Part shown: positions 54,301-62,894 of the stretch, in pieces
Position numbering within the stretch: position 1 is the first letter of the stretch
Layout of the letters: each line of letters starts with the position of its first letter
DNA from: Nonomuraea jabiensis
GTDB lineage: Bacteria > Actinomycetota > Actinomycetes > Streptosporangiales > Streptosporangiaceae
Direction: 5' to 3'
Assembly (NCBI RefSeq): GCF_014204795.1
Contig: NZ_JACHMB010000001.1
Span: 372,001-436,000 of the forward strand
DNA: 64,000 bases
Notes under the pieces: model-generated
What the model was told of the DNA's origin: nothing
Databases searched by the model: none
Seen by the model: only the letters and a program-made list of their open reading frames with translations
Translations under genes and position numbers: made by a program

Positions 54301-55293
54301 CATCCCAAATATAGATAAAAAATATACTGACATGTTTTGCTGACTGCCGTTAGCAGAAAGCCTACTCAGGAGAACCAGCAAGTGACCGAGTCCCTCCTGG
54401 CCGCTGCCGTGTCTCCGTCAGCAACTGATCGCGTCCTGCTGTCGCGAAGCGCCCGCGCGGATGAAGGCATTGCCCACCGGCGTATTGACCGGCCACGCCT
54501 GCGACAGCTTTCGGGGGACAGACGGAACTCTCCAGCGCCCATGGTCGTGGTCACGGGGCCGGCCTCGACGAATCTGCATCCTGAGCCGGGGCCGAGCCGA
54601 CGTCAGCGCTCTTCTAGAGTTTCAGAACCACGGGGATGATGCTCAATGGCGATGCCACTTCTCGATTCTGTCCCAGCGAAGGAAGGGGAGCGCGACGCCG
54701 CCCGTCGGGCCGCGGCCGGCGTGCGCGGAAATCCCTTGTCGGGAAGGCTGGGGCTCGACTCCGCCGTACAGGCCCGGAGGCTCGGGCTGCGACTCCCCGC
54801 GGACATGTCCTTTGAATCGTGGCGGAAAATCGGCGACCAATTGAGCGTGATTGCCGACTCCTCCGCCTGGTGGCTCGGGGATTGGCTCGTCTATGGCGCG
54901 GAGTACTTCCCCGACCGGTACCGGATAGCCCTCGCCAAGACCTCGCTGTCGTACAAGACGCTCAGAAACTACGCGTGGGTGGCCCGCAAATTCCCGATGT
55001 CCCGTCGACGGGACACGCTGAGCCTGCAGCACCATGCCGAAGTGGCCGCCCTCCCGGAGGACGAGCAGGAGATCTGGCTCACGCGAGCGGAGACCGAAGG
55101 CTGGCCGCAGAGCAAGTTGCGTAAAGAGATCCAGGCGAGCCGCGCCCGCAACGAGGACAGCGGCCAGCCCAGGGTGACCATCTCCGTTGAGGTCTCCTCC
55201 GCGCAGGAACAGCGCTGGACCGCGGCGGCGCGGAGCGCGGCCGTCCCCCTGCCGGAATGGATCGCCTGCACCCTCGACGAGGCCGCAGTTCGA
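54282..55293 (+). repeat. Direct repeat copy B (LmbU gene plus leader)
   Basis: Counterpart of 521-1530, same orientation. It begins in the truncated integrase and ends in the last codons of the LmbU gene. The leader carries a continuous short frame from GTG 54382 to 54639 (VTESLLAAAVSPSATD...), which copy A disrupts with a one-base difference. Confidence 0.9.
54323..54355 (+). promoter_or_regulatory. Promoter and inverted repeat of LmbU copy B
   Basis: TATACT (54323-54328) and the inverted repeat TGCTGAC-TGCC-GTTAGCA (54338-54355) repeat those of copy A. Confidence 0.4.
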
Positions 55294-55311
55294 ACATTCT
55301 CGGGCTGTTGA
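54646..55311 (+). CDS. LmbU-family transcriptional regulator, copy B
   Basis: 221 residues, nearly identical to the protein at 881-1540. Differences cluster at residues 24-31 (GVRGNPLS here against SVGRHSLS), a Val-to-Ala near 53, an Ala-to-Pro near 175, Ala-to-Thr near 190, and a C-terminus ending RTFSGC. The family motifs SSAWWLGDWLVYG, SYKTLRNYAWVARK and LSLQHHAEVAALP are all intact. Both copies could be functional. This one has no terminator hairpin directly after it and is followed by a transposase fragment. Confidence 0.85.
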   Translation: MAMPLLDSVPAKEGERDAARRAAAGVRGNPLSGRLGLDSAVQARRLGLRLPADMSFESWRKIGDQLSVIADSSAWWLGDWLVYGAEYFPDRYRIALAKTSLSYKTLRNYAWVARKFPMSRRRDTLSLQHHAEVAALPEDEQEIWLTRAETEGWPQSKLRKEIQASRARNEDSGQPRVTISVEVSSAQEQRWTAAARSAAVPLPEWIACTLDEAAVRTFSGC

Positions 55312-55324
55312 AAGCGACATTCGT

Positions 55325-55880
55325 GGACAGAGTGGCGCTTATCTTCAGCGAGGCGAAAATGGGCTCTTGTGGGGCTTGGCGGTCCTGTTTCGGCTTGCGA
55401 TGGGGACAGCTGTCCGATGCCGAGGTGAGGTCGGGCCGTGTTGTAGTGCGCCAGGTAGCGGGTGAGGGTACGGCGTAGATGGTGCTCGTTGAGGATGAGC
55501 GTGCTGTCCAGGAGTTCACGGCGTAGGGTGCCGATGAGCCTTTCGCAGTGCGCGTTCGCCTTCGGAGCTTGCGGTGGGCTCTTGATGACGCGTTCGGCAG
55601 GAAGTTACAGGCGGCTGGGTGATCCACGGGCCGGCGGGGTTGGCGGTGACGCCGAGCAGATGCGCCGGCTGCGGAGTGACGGCGCCGCAGTAGGTCACGA
55701 ACCTCAGAAGGGTTTCCGACCGTAGCAGCAACATGAGGTCCCGCAGCTGGTCCATCGGCAGGCAGTGGAGCAGCCTAGCGAGGACGAACCGGTCATCCGG
55801 CGTGAGCACGGGCCTGGTCACCTACCGCTGCAACACCGTCAACTGGTGCCGCAGAACCAAAATCTCGATGTCTTTGTCGT
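55325..55880 (-). pseudogene. Integrase-core transposase remnant
   Basis: On the minus strand: DIEILVLRHQLTVLQ (near 55860), MTRPVLTPDDRFVLARLLHC, then after a deletion GVTANPAGPWITQP, and in another frame SPPQAPKANAHCERLIGTLR, RELLDSTLILNEHHLRRTLT and RYLAHYNTARPHLGIGQLSP. It contains the start and end of one transposase, with stops and frameshifts, and is missing most of the DDE core. Together with 301-420 it flanks the LmbU repeats on their outer sides. Confidence 0.75.
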
Positions 55881-55954
55881 GATCGCTCCTGGACAATAAG
55901 CGCATGCCCGCTTTTGCTGATACCGGTGCCGGACGCCGACGAGCACACAAATAG

Positions 55955-55988
55955 AGCGGGCGACAGCCGGCGGCCGGCGCCCGCTTTT
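55955..55988 (-). terminator. Hairpin terminator after the peptide gene
   Basis: AGCGGGCG (55955-55962) pairs with CGCCCGCT (55978-55985), with an inner CCGG-CGG-CCGG. It lies 12 bp after the peptide stop on the minus strand. A run of T follows on the plus side (55985-55988), so it could also stop plus-strand transcripts. Confidence 0.7.
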
Positions 55989-55997
55989 GTCAGCCGA

Positions 55998-56081
55998 CTA
56001 CACGGTGGGGTCGGCGTGCTTCGGGGTAGCGGCACCGGTGAGCCGGACCGTTCCGGGCTTATGGATGACGATTTTCTTCAT
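55998..56081 (-). CDS. 27-residue peptide, putative signal or RiPP precursor
   Basis: ATG at 56081 encodes 27 residues: MKKIVIHKPGTVRLTG, then AATPKHADPTV. It has no cysteine, no signal peptide and a basic N-terminus. Support for it being real: an AGGAGAAAGGG stretch lies upstream at 56092-56104, it follows the TPR gene by 77 bp on the same strand, and a hairpin sits just behind it. Two explanations fit: a peptide ligand sensed by the TPR protein (as in RRNPP-type pairs), or a ribosomally made precursor with a VRLT-type leader. It is too short for homology to be judged by eye. Confidence 0.5.
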   Translation of the reverse strand: MKKIVIHKPGTVRLTGAATPKHADPTV

Positions 56082-56158
56082 TGCGTAGTCGCCCTTTCTC
56101 CTCGAAATGAATGAATCGGCGATTGCCGTCACGAGAATCCGTCAGATCTTCATATCTG

Positions 56159-57190
56159 TCAAGGTCCTGATATTTCCTGGCAGCGGGTGATGCCTTCGGC
56201 CGCACGTGCCCACTCATGCTTGCTGCCAGCCGCCTCGGCCAGTTCGCGTGCCGCATGAAAGGCGGCGAGCGCCGCCCCCGGCGCGTTCCTGCCGTCGAGC
56301 AGCACCGTGCCGAGCCGGTTGAGCGCCTCGATCTGCCCCAGCCGGTCCCCTGTCGTCTCGAACAACTCGAGCGCCTGCTCCAGCAGCTTGATACCGCCCT
56401 CGGGATCGCCACCGAGATGCGCCACGAAGCCCAGCTCGCGCAGCGCGTCGGCCTCGCCCACCGGGTAGGGCAGCTCCCGCGCCACCTCCAGCGCCTCCTG
56501 GGCGCTTGATCGCGCGGCCACGAGGTCGCCGGTGCGGTATTGGACGACGGTCAGGCACGTGAGCGCGTTCACCACGCCCATCCTGCTCCCCAGCTCACGG
56601 TAGACGGACAGCGCCTCGATCAGCGTCCCGTAGGCGCCGTCGAGGTCTCCAGTGAGCTGCTGCACGACACCCAGGTTCTTGAGGGCATTGGCGGTGCCGA
56701 GCCGGTCGCCGAGCTCGGCGAAGAGCACGAGCGCGGCGCCGAGATGTTCGCGTGCGGGGGGAAAGTCACCGCTCAAGTAGTGGGCGAAGCCCAGGTTCTT
56801 GGCTGCCCGGGCCATGCCGGGCCGATCCCCCTCACGCTCGAAGAGCGCACGGGCGGCAGCGAAGGACTCCAGCGCTGCGGCGCAGTCTCCAGTGAGATGA
56901 CGGACCGTGCCCAGGCTGTCGAGCGCCCGCGCCTCACCGAGACGATCGCCCAGTGAACGGTACAGCACTATCGCGCGGCCCAGATGAGCCGCCGCCGCGG
57001 AAGAGGCGCCCATGGCATATTGCACCTGCGACAACTCCACCAGCACGTCGGCTTCGCCACGATGATCACGCGCTTCTTTATACAAGGTGAGAGCCGTTGT
57101 CAATGCCATTTCGGCGAAACGGAATTCTCCCGCTTTCCTGTGCTCGATTCCGCGGTCCACATATGTACGAGCCGGTAACACCATGGACAT
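56159..57190 (-). CDS. TPR-repeat protein
   Basis: 343 residues made almost wholly of tetratricopeptide repeats of about 40 residues, each with the pattern GDRLG.A.AL..LG.V....GD...A. Seven or so are visible (GDRLGEARALDSLGTVRHLT, GDRPGMARAAKNLGFAHYLS, GDRLGTANALKNLGVVQQLT). There is no helix-turn-helix, kinase or NTPase domain. GGAAGGG precedes the ATG. It is followed by the 27-residue peptide gene and transcribed away from the MFS operon. The size and TPR-only make-up recall Rap-type peptide-sensing proteins, but this is structural analogy. Confidence 0.8.
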   Translation of the reverse strand: MSMVLPARTYVDRGIEHRKAGEFRFAEMALTTALTLYKEARDHRGEADVLVELSQVQYAMGASSAAAAHLGRAIVLYRSLGDRLGEARALDSLGTVRHLTGDCAAALESFAAARALFEREGDRPGMARAAKNLGFAHYLSGDFPPAREHLGAALVLFAELGDRLGTANALKNLGVVQQLTGDLDGAYGTLIEALSVYRELGSRMGVVNALTCLTVVQYRTGDLVAARSSAQEALEVARELPYPVGEADALRELGFVAHLGGDPEGGIKLLEQALELFETTGDRLGQIEALNRLGTVLLDGRNAPGAALAAFHAARELAEAAGSKHEWARAAEGITRCQEISGP

Positions 57191-57250
57191 TCTATGCCCT
57201 TCCAGAGATAATTCCTAAACTAAATGATCTAGATAGGAGAAGGTCGGCTG

Positions 57251-58510
57251 ATGTCCCGAGCCGGTTCCCTCTGGCGCAATCGCGACTTCATGCTGCTCTG
57301 GGCAGGCCAGTCGGTCAGCATGACGGGCACCGAGCTGACGGCGGTGGCGTTGCCGTTCGCCGCCATGACCGTGCTGGGTGCCTCACCCTTGCAGATCAGC
57401 CTGCTGACGGCTTGCGGCTTCCTGCCCCATCTCGTGGCCTCGTTGCCCGTAGGCGCCCTGGTCGACCGGCATCGCCGCCGCCCCTTGATGATCTGGTGCA
57501 ACGTGTGCCAGGCCGTCGTGCTCGGCTCGGTTCCGCTGGCCGCCCTGCTGGACGGGCTCGGCTTCGCGCAGCTGTACGCGGTGGCCGTGGTCGCGGCCCT
57601 CCTCTCGGTCATGTTCGACACCGCGTACCAGAGCTACCTGCCCACGTTGCTGCGCGGCGAGCAGCTCGTCGAGGGGCATGGCAAGCTGAGCGTGTCGATG
57701 TCGTTCGCCACCGTCGCCGGGCAGAGCGGCGCCGGCGCGTTGATCACAGCAATCGGCGCGGCGCGGGCCGTCACCGTGGACGCGGTCTCCTACCTGGTCA
57801 GCGCGACGACATTAGCGCTGGTCAGAGCCGAGGAGCCGGTGCCCGCTCCCCGACCGGCCGGGGCCAGGCTCCGCACCGAGATCCTCGAGGGTCTGCGCTA
57901 CGTCCTCGGCGACCCACTGATGCGGCCGGTCGTCCTCGCCAACGCGCTGGTCTCCGCGGCGATCGGGGGCGTGTGGTCGCTGTGGATCGTCTACGTCTAC
58001 AACGAGCTGCACTGGACGGCCGCGCAAACGGGGATCTGCATGGCCGTCAGCGCGGCCGGCGGCATCGTCGGCGGGCTGCTCACCCGACGTCTCACCCAGC
58101 GATGGGGATTGCCGAGGCTCATGCTCTTCGGCGTCGTCGGGTATGCGCTCGACCTCGTGCCCACGCTGCTGGCCGGTCCAGGCATGGCCGGGTACGTGCT
58201 GGTCACGGTCGGGCACTGCCTGGCCATCGCCGTCCAGATGACCTACATCGCCGCCAACCGGAGCTTCCGCCAGCTGATCTGCCCGCCCGAACTGATGGGC
58301 CGGATGAACGCGACCTCCCGCTGGCTCGCCCTGGGCTCCAAGCCTCTCTTCGCTGTCCTGTTCGGCCTGCTCGCCACCTGGATCGGTCTGTGGGCGACAC
58401 TGGCGCTCGGCGCGCTGACGTTCGCCCTCCCGACCGCGGTCATGCTCGCCTCACCCCTCCGCACGCTGCGCGGGGTGCCGTCCCGCCCTCTCCAGGAGGA
58501 ATCGTGTTAG
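57251..58510 (+). CDS. MFS transporter (MFS_3/EntS-like exporter)
   Basis: 419 residues, twelve hydrophobic segments. It begins RNRDFMLLWAGQSVSMTG and has the loop motif GALVDRHRRRPLM between helices 2 and 3, typical of the MFS_3 exporters related to enterobactin exporter EntS and macrolide effluxers. AGGAGAAGG precedes ATG 57251. It is divergent from the TPR/peptide genes (60 bp between starts) and overlaps the next gene by 7 bp. Likely exports a small molecule or peptide made locally. Confidence 0.85.
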   Translation: MSRAGSLWRNRDFMLLWAGQSVSMTGTELTAVALPFAAMTVLGASPLQISLLTACGFLPHLVASLPVGALVDRHRRRPLMIWCNVCQAVVLGSVPLAALLDGLGFAQLYAVAVVAALLSVMFDTAYQSYLPTLLRGEQLVEGHGKLSVSMSFATVAGQSGAGALITAIGAARAVTVDAVSYLVSATTLALVRAEEPVPAPRPAGARLRTEILEGLRYVLGDPLMRPVVLANALVSAAIGGVWSLWIVYVYNELHWTAAQTGICMAVSAAGGIVGGLLTRRLTQRWGLPRLMLFGVVGYALDLVPTLLAGPGMAGYVLVTVGHCLAIAVQMTYIAANRSFRQLICPPELMGRMNATSRWLALGSKPLFAVLFGLLATWIGLWATLALGALTFALPTAVMLASPLRTLRGVPSRPLQEESC

Positions 58511-60249
58511 AACTCACCGTCGACGCGCACAGGCGCCACGGCCCGTTCACGATCGCCGCCGCGCTCGCGCACGCGACCGTGCCCACGGTGGCCGCTCCGG
58601 AGCTCCACGACCTGGAGCTGCGGGCGGTCGCGCCGGACCTGGACATCCCCGTACGGCGGACGTCGGTCGCCGACCAGCTGGCCAGATCCGAACGCATCCT
58701 GATACCCGGCCCTCGCCACACGCTGCGCCTGGCCAACGGGCTGGCGGAGTACCTCCGCCCGCTCCTGCCCATCAGGCTCACGGTCGCCAACCTGGCCCAG
58801 GCAGACCCCACCGATCACGAGTTCCTGGACGTCGTCCGGCGTCGCCTCTCGCTGGACGTCATCGACTCCGGCGACGCTCCGGAGCCCGACCTGACCCCGG
58901 AGGAGCATGACTTGCGGGCGTCGGACCTCGAAGCGTCAGGGCTGATCCGGCCGCGCTTCGGCGAGCTCGCCTACCACCGGGAGCGGGGCGGCGATCCCGA
59001 GCTGGCGGCCAAGGCGCTATGGGACGCGATGGGCCGCTGCCTCATGGCCGGCTTCCACCACGCCGCGGCCGACCTCGGCGAGCGCGCGCTCGCGCTGGCC
59101 GGCCCCGATGACTGGTGGCGGATCGCGTACGGCGTGGCACTGGCCTGCTCCTCCATCGACCGTGAAGACGATGCGCGCAGGCTGCTCGACGAGGCGCGGC
59201 GGCGCGGTGTCGGGCCGAAGGAACGCGCCACGTCCGCCTACCTGACGGCGATGCTCCTGGTCCGCCATCACAATCCGGCGCGGCGTGACCCGGAGGAGGC
59301 GATGGCATGGATCAACGAGGCGATCATCATCACCTCGCTGCTGCCCGACCGGCGCGAACGTGCCTTCCACCTCAGCTTCGACCTCAACGGCGCGGCGCTG
59401 GTGCAGGTGCGGCGGGGGCGGCACGACGCCGCCCGTGACCTGGTGGAGCAGGCCATCGACCTGGCCGAGCGCGACCTGGCCGAGGGCGAGCACCCGATCC
59501 ACCGGCTGGTGTTGCGGGCCAACCGCGCGACGCTGCTGGCCATGGCGGGCGAGCCGGAGCAGGCGCTGCCCGACCTCGACGCCGCCATCGCCGCCGACCC
59601 GGGCTACCCCGACTACTACATCGATCGTGGGAACGCCCTGCACCAGCTCGGACGGTACGACGAGGCGGTCGCCGACTACGAGACCGCCATGGAGGTCGGC
59701 TTGCCGCTGCCCGAACCGTACTACAACCGGGCCGAGATCCGGTTCGCGCGCGGCGACCTCCAGGGAGCGCTGGCCGACCTGTCCTACGTGCTGGAGCTCG
59801 ACCCCGAGTTCGTGGCGGCTTACGTGAACCGGTCCGGGATCTGGGCGGCTCTCGGCGAGCACGCCAAGGCCAAGGCGGACGCGCTCCGCGGTCTGGAGCT
59901 GGAGCCGCGCAACGCGTACCTGCTGGCGGCCCTGGGGCAGGCGGAGGCCACGCTGGGGCGTCATGAGGCGGCGCTGACGGCGTTCCGCACGTCGCTGGAT
60001 CTGGATCCGGAGGCGGCGACCACGTGGGCCGGCCGAGCGGTCCTGGCGTACGAGCTGGGCGACCTGGACGGAGCGGTCGCGGATCTGACGCGCGCCATCC
60101 AACTGGAGGAGAGCCCCGCCTTCCTGTTCAACCGGGCCGTGGCCCTGCGGGACCTGGGCGAGCAGGAGAGCGCGCGGTCGGATCTGGAGCGCGCGGCGCG
60201 TCTGGATCCCGGGGACGAGGACATCCGCGCTCTGCTTTCCGCGATCTGA
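58504..60249 (+). CDS. TPR-repeat protein with unknown N-terminal domain
   Basis: 581 residues from GTG 58504 (AGGAGG about 8 bp upstream). The first about 150 residues are a non-repeat domain; from about 280 come TPRs such as YPDYYIDRGNALHQLGRYDE, EPYYNRAEIRFARGDLQGAL and ATTWAGRAVLAYELGDLDGA. The second codon is TTA (58507-58509). The gene overlaps both neighbours, so the three are translationally coupled. Function unknown; TPR proteins usually act as scaffolds. Confidence 0.75.
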   Translation: MLELTVDAHRRHGPFTIAAALAHATVPTVAAPELHDLELRAVAPDLDIPVRRTSVADQLARSERILIPGPRHTLRLANGLAEYLRPLLPIRLTVANLAQADPTDHEFLDVVRRRLSLDVIDSGDAPEPDLTPEEHDLRASDLEASGLIRPRFGELAYHRERGGDPELAAKALWDAMGRCLMAGFHHAAADLGERALALAGPDDWWRIAYGVALACSSIDREDDARRLLDEARRRGVGPKERATSAYLTAMLLVRHHNPARRDPEEAMAWINEAIIITSLLPDRRERAFHLSFDLNGAALVQVRRGRHDAARDLVEQAIDLAERDLAEGEHPIHRLVLRANRATLLAMAGEPEQALPDLDAAIAADPGYPDYYIDRGNALHQLGRYDEAVADYETAMEVGLPLPEPYYNRAEIRFARGDLQGALADLSYVLELDPEFVAAYVNRSGIWAALGEHAKAKADALRGLELEPRNAYLLAALGQAEATLGRHEAALTAFRTSLDLDPEAATTWAGRAVLAYELGDLDGAVADLTRAIQLEESPAFLFNRAVALRDLGEQESARSDLERAARLDPGDEDIRALLSAI

Positions 60250-62228
60250 TGGAGGGGTCCGTGCACGATTACCGCCGCCTGCTCGACCGCCATGGGGTGA
60301 CGTGGGGCGAGCAGCTGATCCCCTACGTCGGGGAGGTGCACACGAGCGCCTACCTCATGAACGGTTACGACTACTGGAGCGCCTGCTTCCGCCAGCTCGG
60401 CGGGACGCGCCGCGACATGGACGCGCGGATGGGCGAGCTCGACCTGGACGGCGTGGTACGGGACGCGCTGGGTGGCGATGTCCTGGACAACCTGGCGGCT
60501 CTGCGCCTCACTCCCGAAGGGCACCGGTTGGAGGCCCGGACGCTGGCCGTACTTGATGACGCGCCGCTCTCGACCACGCTGCTGCTGGACTCCGGCATGC
60601 CGGAGGAGGTCACCGTGACGGTCGACGGCGTCGCGCACGTCGTTCCGCCGGGAGGCGCCAAACTGGTGGCGATCACCAGCGCCAGCACGGTGATCGCCGG
60701 AGAGCGGATTGACCTCGGCGCGCTCGCCAGGCGGGCGCGCGCAGCCCGGGTGCGGCTGCGTGCCGGGTTCCCGTGCAGGTGGACCGTCACCAGCGGGGAC
60801 GGGCAGGGATGGTATCCGCGGGGCGCCGTCCGCGCTCTGGATGCCCGGCTGCGACCGTACTTCCACGGCGACGACCTGGAGATCGACGTTCCCGCAGAGC
60901 GCCTCACAGTGTCCGTGACGCGCGGCATGGAGTACGGCTCGGCCGCGGTGGACGTGGAGCCCGCGCCGGGAGAGGAGCTGACCGTCGAGCTGACGCCCGA
61001 ACGCCTCTACGACGCGGCCGCCCGCGGCTGGTACGGCGGCGACCTGCATGTCCACCTCAACTGGATGGGCGACGAGCCGGCGACCCCCGAGCGGGCCGCC
61101 GCCGCGCAGATCGGCGAGGACCTGCACGTGCTGAACCTGGTCGCGGGCAACGTGGCAGGTGAGCGGGTCTACGACCGGGAGCTGCTGGAGGAGTGGGTCG
61201 GGCGGGACCTGCCGTGGTCGGACGAGAGCCACGTCGCCAGGTTCGGCGTGGAATACCGCAATGACCTGCTCGGACACTTCAGTGCCTTCGGTCTCACCGG
61301 CCTGCCCACGCGCTTCCACAGCGGCTTCGGTGACAGTCCGGACGCGCATCCCAACAGCGTTCCGCTGGCGGAACTGCGCGGCCTTGGCGCGGTCACCGGC
61401 TACGGCCACCCGTTCCACACCGATCTGAGCGACACCGACCCGCCGGACAGGGCCGTCGCCGCCGGGCGCAACTGCTCGGCCAGGGAGATCGTGGTGGACG
61501 CGGCGCTCGGCCTGATCGACAGCCTGGACGTGCTCAACCACTCCTCCATCCAGGCGACCGCCGTGGTCTATCGCCGGCTCATCGGGGCCGGCAACCGGCT
61601 CGCGGTGACCGCCGGCACCGACGCGGTGCTGTCCATATCGCGGCGCGGCACCGCGTCGAGCCCGCCCGGCTGGGAGCGGGTATACGCCTGGGTCGATGGG
61701 CCGCTGACCGCCGTTTCCTTCGCCGAAGCCGTACGGCGAGGCCGCACGTTCGCCACCACGGGCCCCTGGCTCGAGCTCGACGTCGGCGGTCACCGGCCGG
61801 GCGACACGATGCGGCCGGCCGAGGGCGACACCGTCACGATCACCGCGCGGACCGTCGGCCCCGAGGTGGAGTGGCTCCAGCTCAGGACCGCCGACGGCGT
61901 AATCGCGGAGGGCGGGCCCGGCCTGCTCACCGCCGAGCTCACCGTGCACGAACCGACCTACGTGGTCGCCGTGGCGGGAGGCGGGCCGCATCCCCGGTCA
62001 ATGCACCCTGGGGGTGCCTATGCGCACACCAGCCCGGTCTACATCGGGGATCACGTGGCCAGGCGGGCCGACGTCGAGTGGTGCCTGCGCTGGCTGGACC
62101 TCCTGGAGCCGCTGCTGGACGCGGACGGCACGTTCGCCTCGGCCGCGCAGCGCGCCGCCCACCGGGATGTGCACGATCAGGCTCGCCAGGTGTACCGGGC
62201 CAGGCTGCGCGCGGTGAGCGGATCCTGA
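60249..62228 (+). CDS. CehA/McbA-type PHP-domain metallohydrolase
   Basis: 659 residues starting at a TGATG overlap (GTG 60261 with GGAGGGG upstream is an alternative). The C-terminal half contains PHP-superfamily metal ligands: GGDLHVHLNW (HxH), YGHPFHTDL, and VTAGTDAV. This is the CehA/McbA family, whose founders hydrolyse aryl esters and carbamates. The N-terminal 250 residues look like the family's beta-sandwich part. It closes the MFS-TPR-PHP operon. The natural substrate is unknown. Confidence 0.78.
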   Translation: MEGSVHDYRRLLDRHGVTWGEQLIPYVGEVHTSAYLMNGYDYWSACFRQLGGTRRDMDARMGELDLDGVVRDALGGDVLDNLAALRLTPEGHRLEARTLAVLDDAPLSTTLLLDSGMPEEVTVTVDGVAHVVPPGGAKLVAITSASTVIAGERIDLGALARRARAARVRLRAGFPCRWTVTSGDGQGWYPRGAVRALDARLRPYFHGDDLEIDVPAERLTVSVTRGMEYGSAAVDVEPAPGEELTVELTPERLYDAAARGWYGGDLHVHLNWMGDEPATPERAAAAQIGEDLHVLNLVAGNVAGERVYDRELLEEWVGRDLPWSDESHVARFGVEYRNDLLGHFSAFGLTGLPTRFHSGFGDSPDAHPNSVPLAELRGLGAVTGYGHPFHTDLSDTDPPDRAVAAGRNCSAREIVVDAALGLIDSLDVLNHSSIQATAVVYRRLIGAGNRLAVTAGTDAVLSISRRGTASSPPGWERVYAWVDGPLTAVSFAEAVRRGRTFATTGPWLELDVGGHRPGDTMRPAEGDTVTITARTVGPEVEWLQLRTADGVIAEGGPGLLTAELTVHEPTYVVAVAGGGPHPRSMHPGGAYAHTSPVYIGDHVARRADVEWCLRWLDLLEPLLDADGTFASAAQRAAHRDVHDQARQVYRARLRAVSGS

Positions 62229-62239
62229 ATTTTCGGACA

Positions 62240-62500
62240 AGGATGCCCCGAGCTTCGCCATCTGCCCGCTGCCAGCGTTTGACGTTGGTGGCGTGGTCTC
62301 GGCAGATGGAGATCATCGATTCGATGGGGTTGGTTGAGCGCAACGTGCGAGCCAGTGTTGGTGGCACGCACGGTCAGGGTCTCGCTCAGGCCTTCGCGCA
62401 GCGAGGCGGCGGCGCCTGGGTGGGTGCGTTCCAGCTCGGCGGCCGGCGAGGTCAGGGCGGCCTCGGCGAGCAGGACGATGGGCGCCTGGTAGGCGGCGCG
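62240..62500 (-). pseudogene. IS256-type transposase C-terminal remnant
   Basis: ASLREGLSETLTV followed, one base out of frame, by PPTLARTLRSTNPIESMISI and CRDHATNVKRWQRADGEARG. This is the conserved end of IS256/mutator transposases (L..GL.ET..V.RL.V...L..TL.STN.IES). No catalytic core. Confidence 0.75.
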
Positions 62501-62894
62501 TATCCGCCGTTCGACGGTGACGCGCACGCCTGGCGCGGGAGAATTCGCTGTGGGGCTATCGGCGGATCGCCGGCGAGCTCGCCGCTCTGGTGCCGCCTGG
62601 CCGGGATGCCCGTCACCACCGTGCCGTTCGAGCGGGCCGTTCGAGCGGGCCGCCTCCGCGATGCCGACAGGGTCGATCGCCAGGATGTTCCTGGAGCCGG
62701 TCCAGTCGAAGAACACGATCGCGACCTTGAACCAGGAGGCGTGACCGGGGACCAGCTCTGTCCCGGGTGGTGGCCGGACAACCCGGGCATGTCCATCCAG
62801 CAGCTCGGCCGCGAGGTGAGCCAGAGACTCGTCGTCGAGCACGCCCAGGTCCGGCCCCCAGTGCAGGATCGCGGGCAGGATCGCGGGCAGGGCG
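62500..62894 (-). pseudogene. Gene remnant, perhaps GH36 alpha-galactosidase start
   Basis: Directly after the ABC permease stop the frame reads LPAILPAILHWGPDLGVLDD and ESLAHLAAELLDG. The HWG.DLG.L pattern resembles the N-terminus of bacterial alpha-galactosidases, which would suit a sugar-transport operon. It then runs into KVAIVFFDWTGSRNILAIDP, unlike that family, and ends in the IS256 fragment. CCTGCCCGCGAT is tandemly repeated at the junction. Weak assignment. Confidence 0.3.

Noticed and set aside
54337..54639. A true upstream gene in copy B
   Set aside because: The 85-codon frame lacks homology features, is broken in copy A and is Arg/Pro/Ser-rich; kept as a possible leader only.
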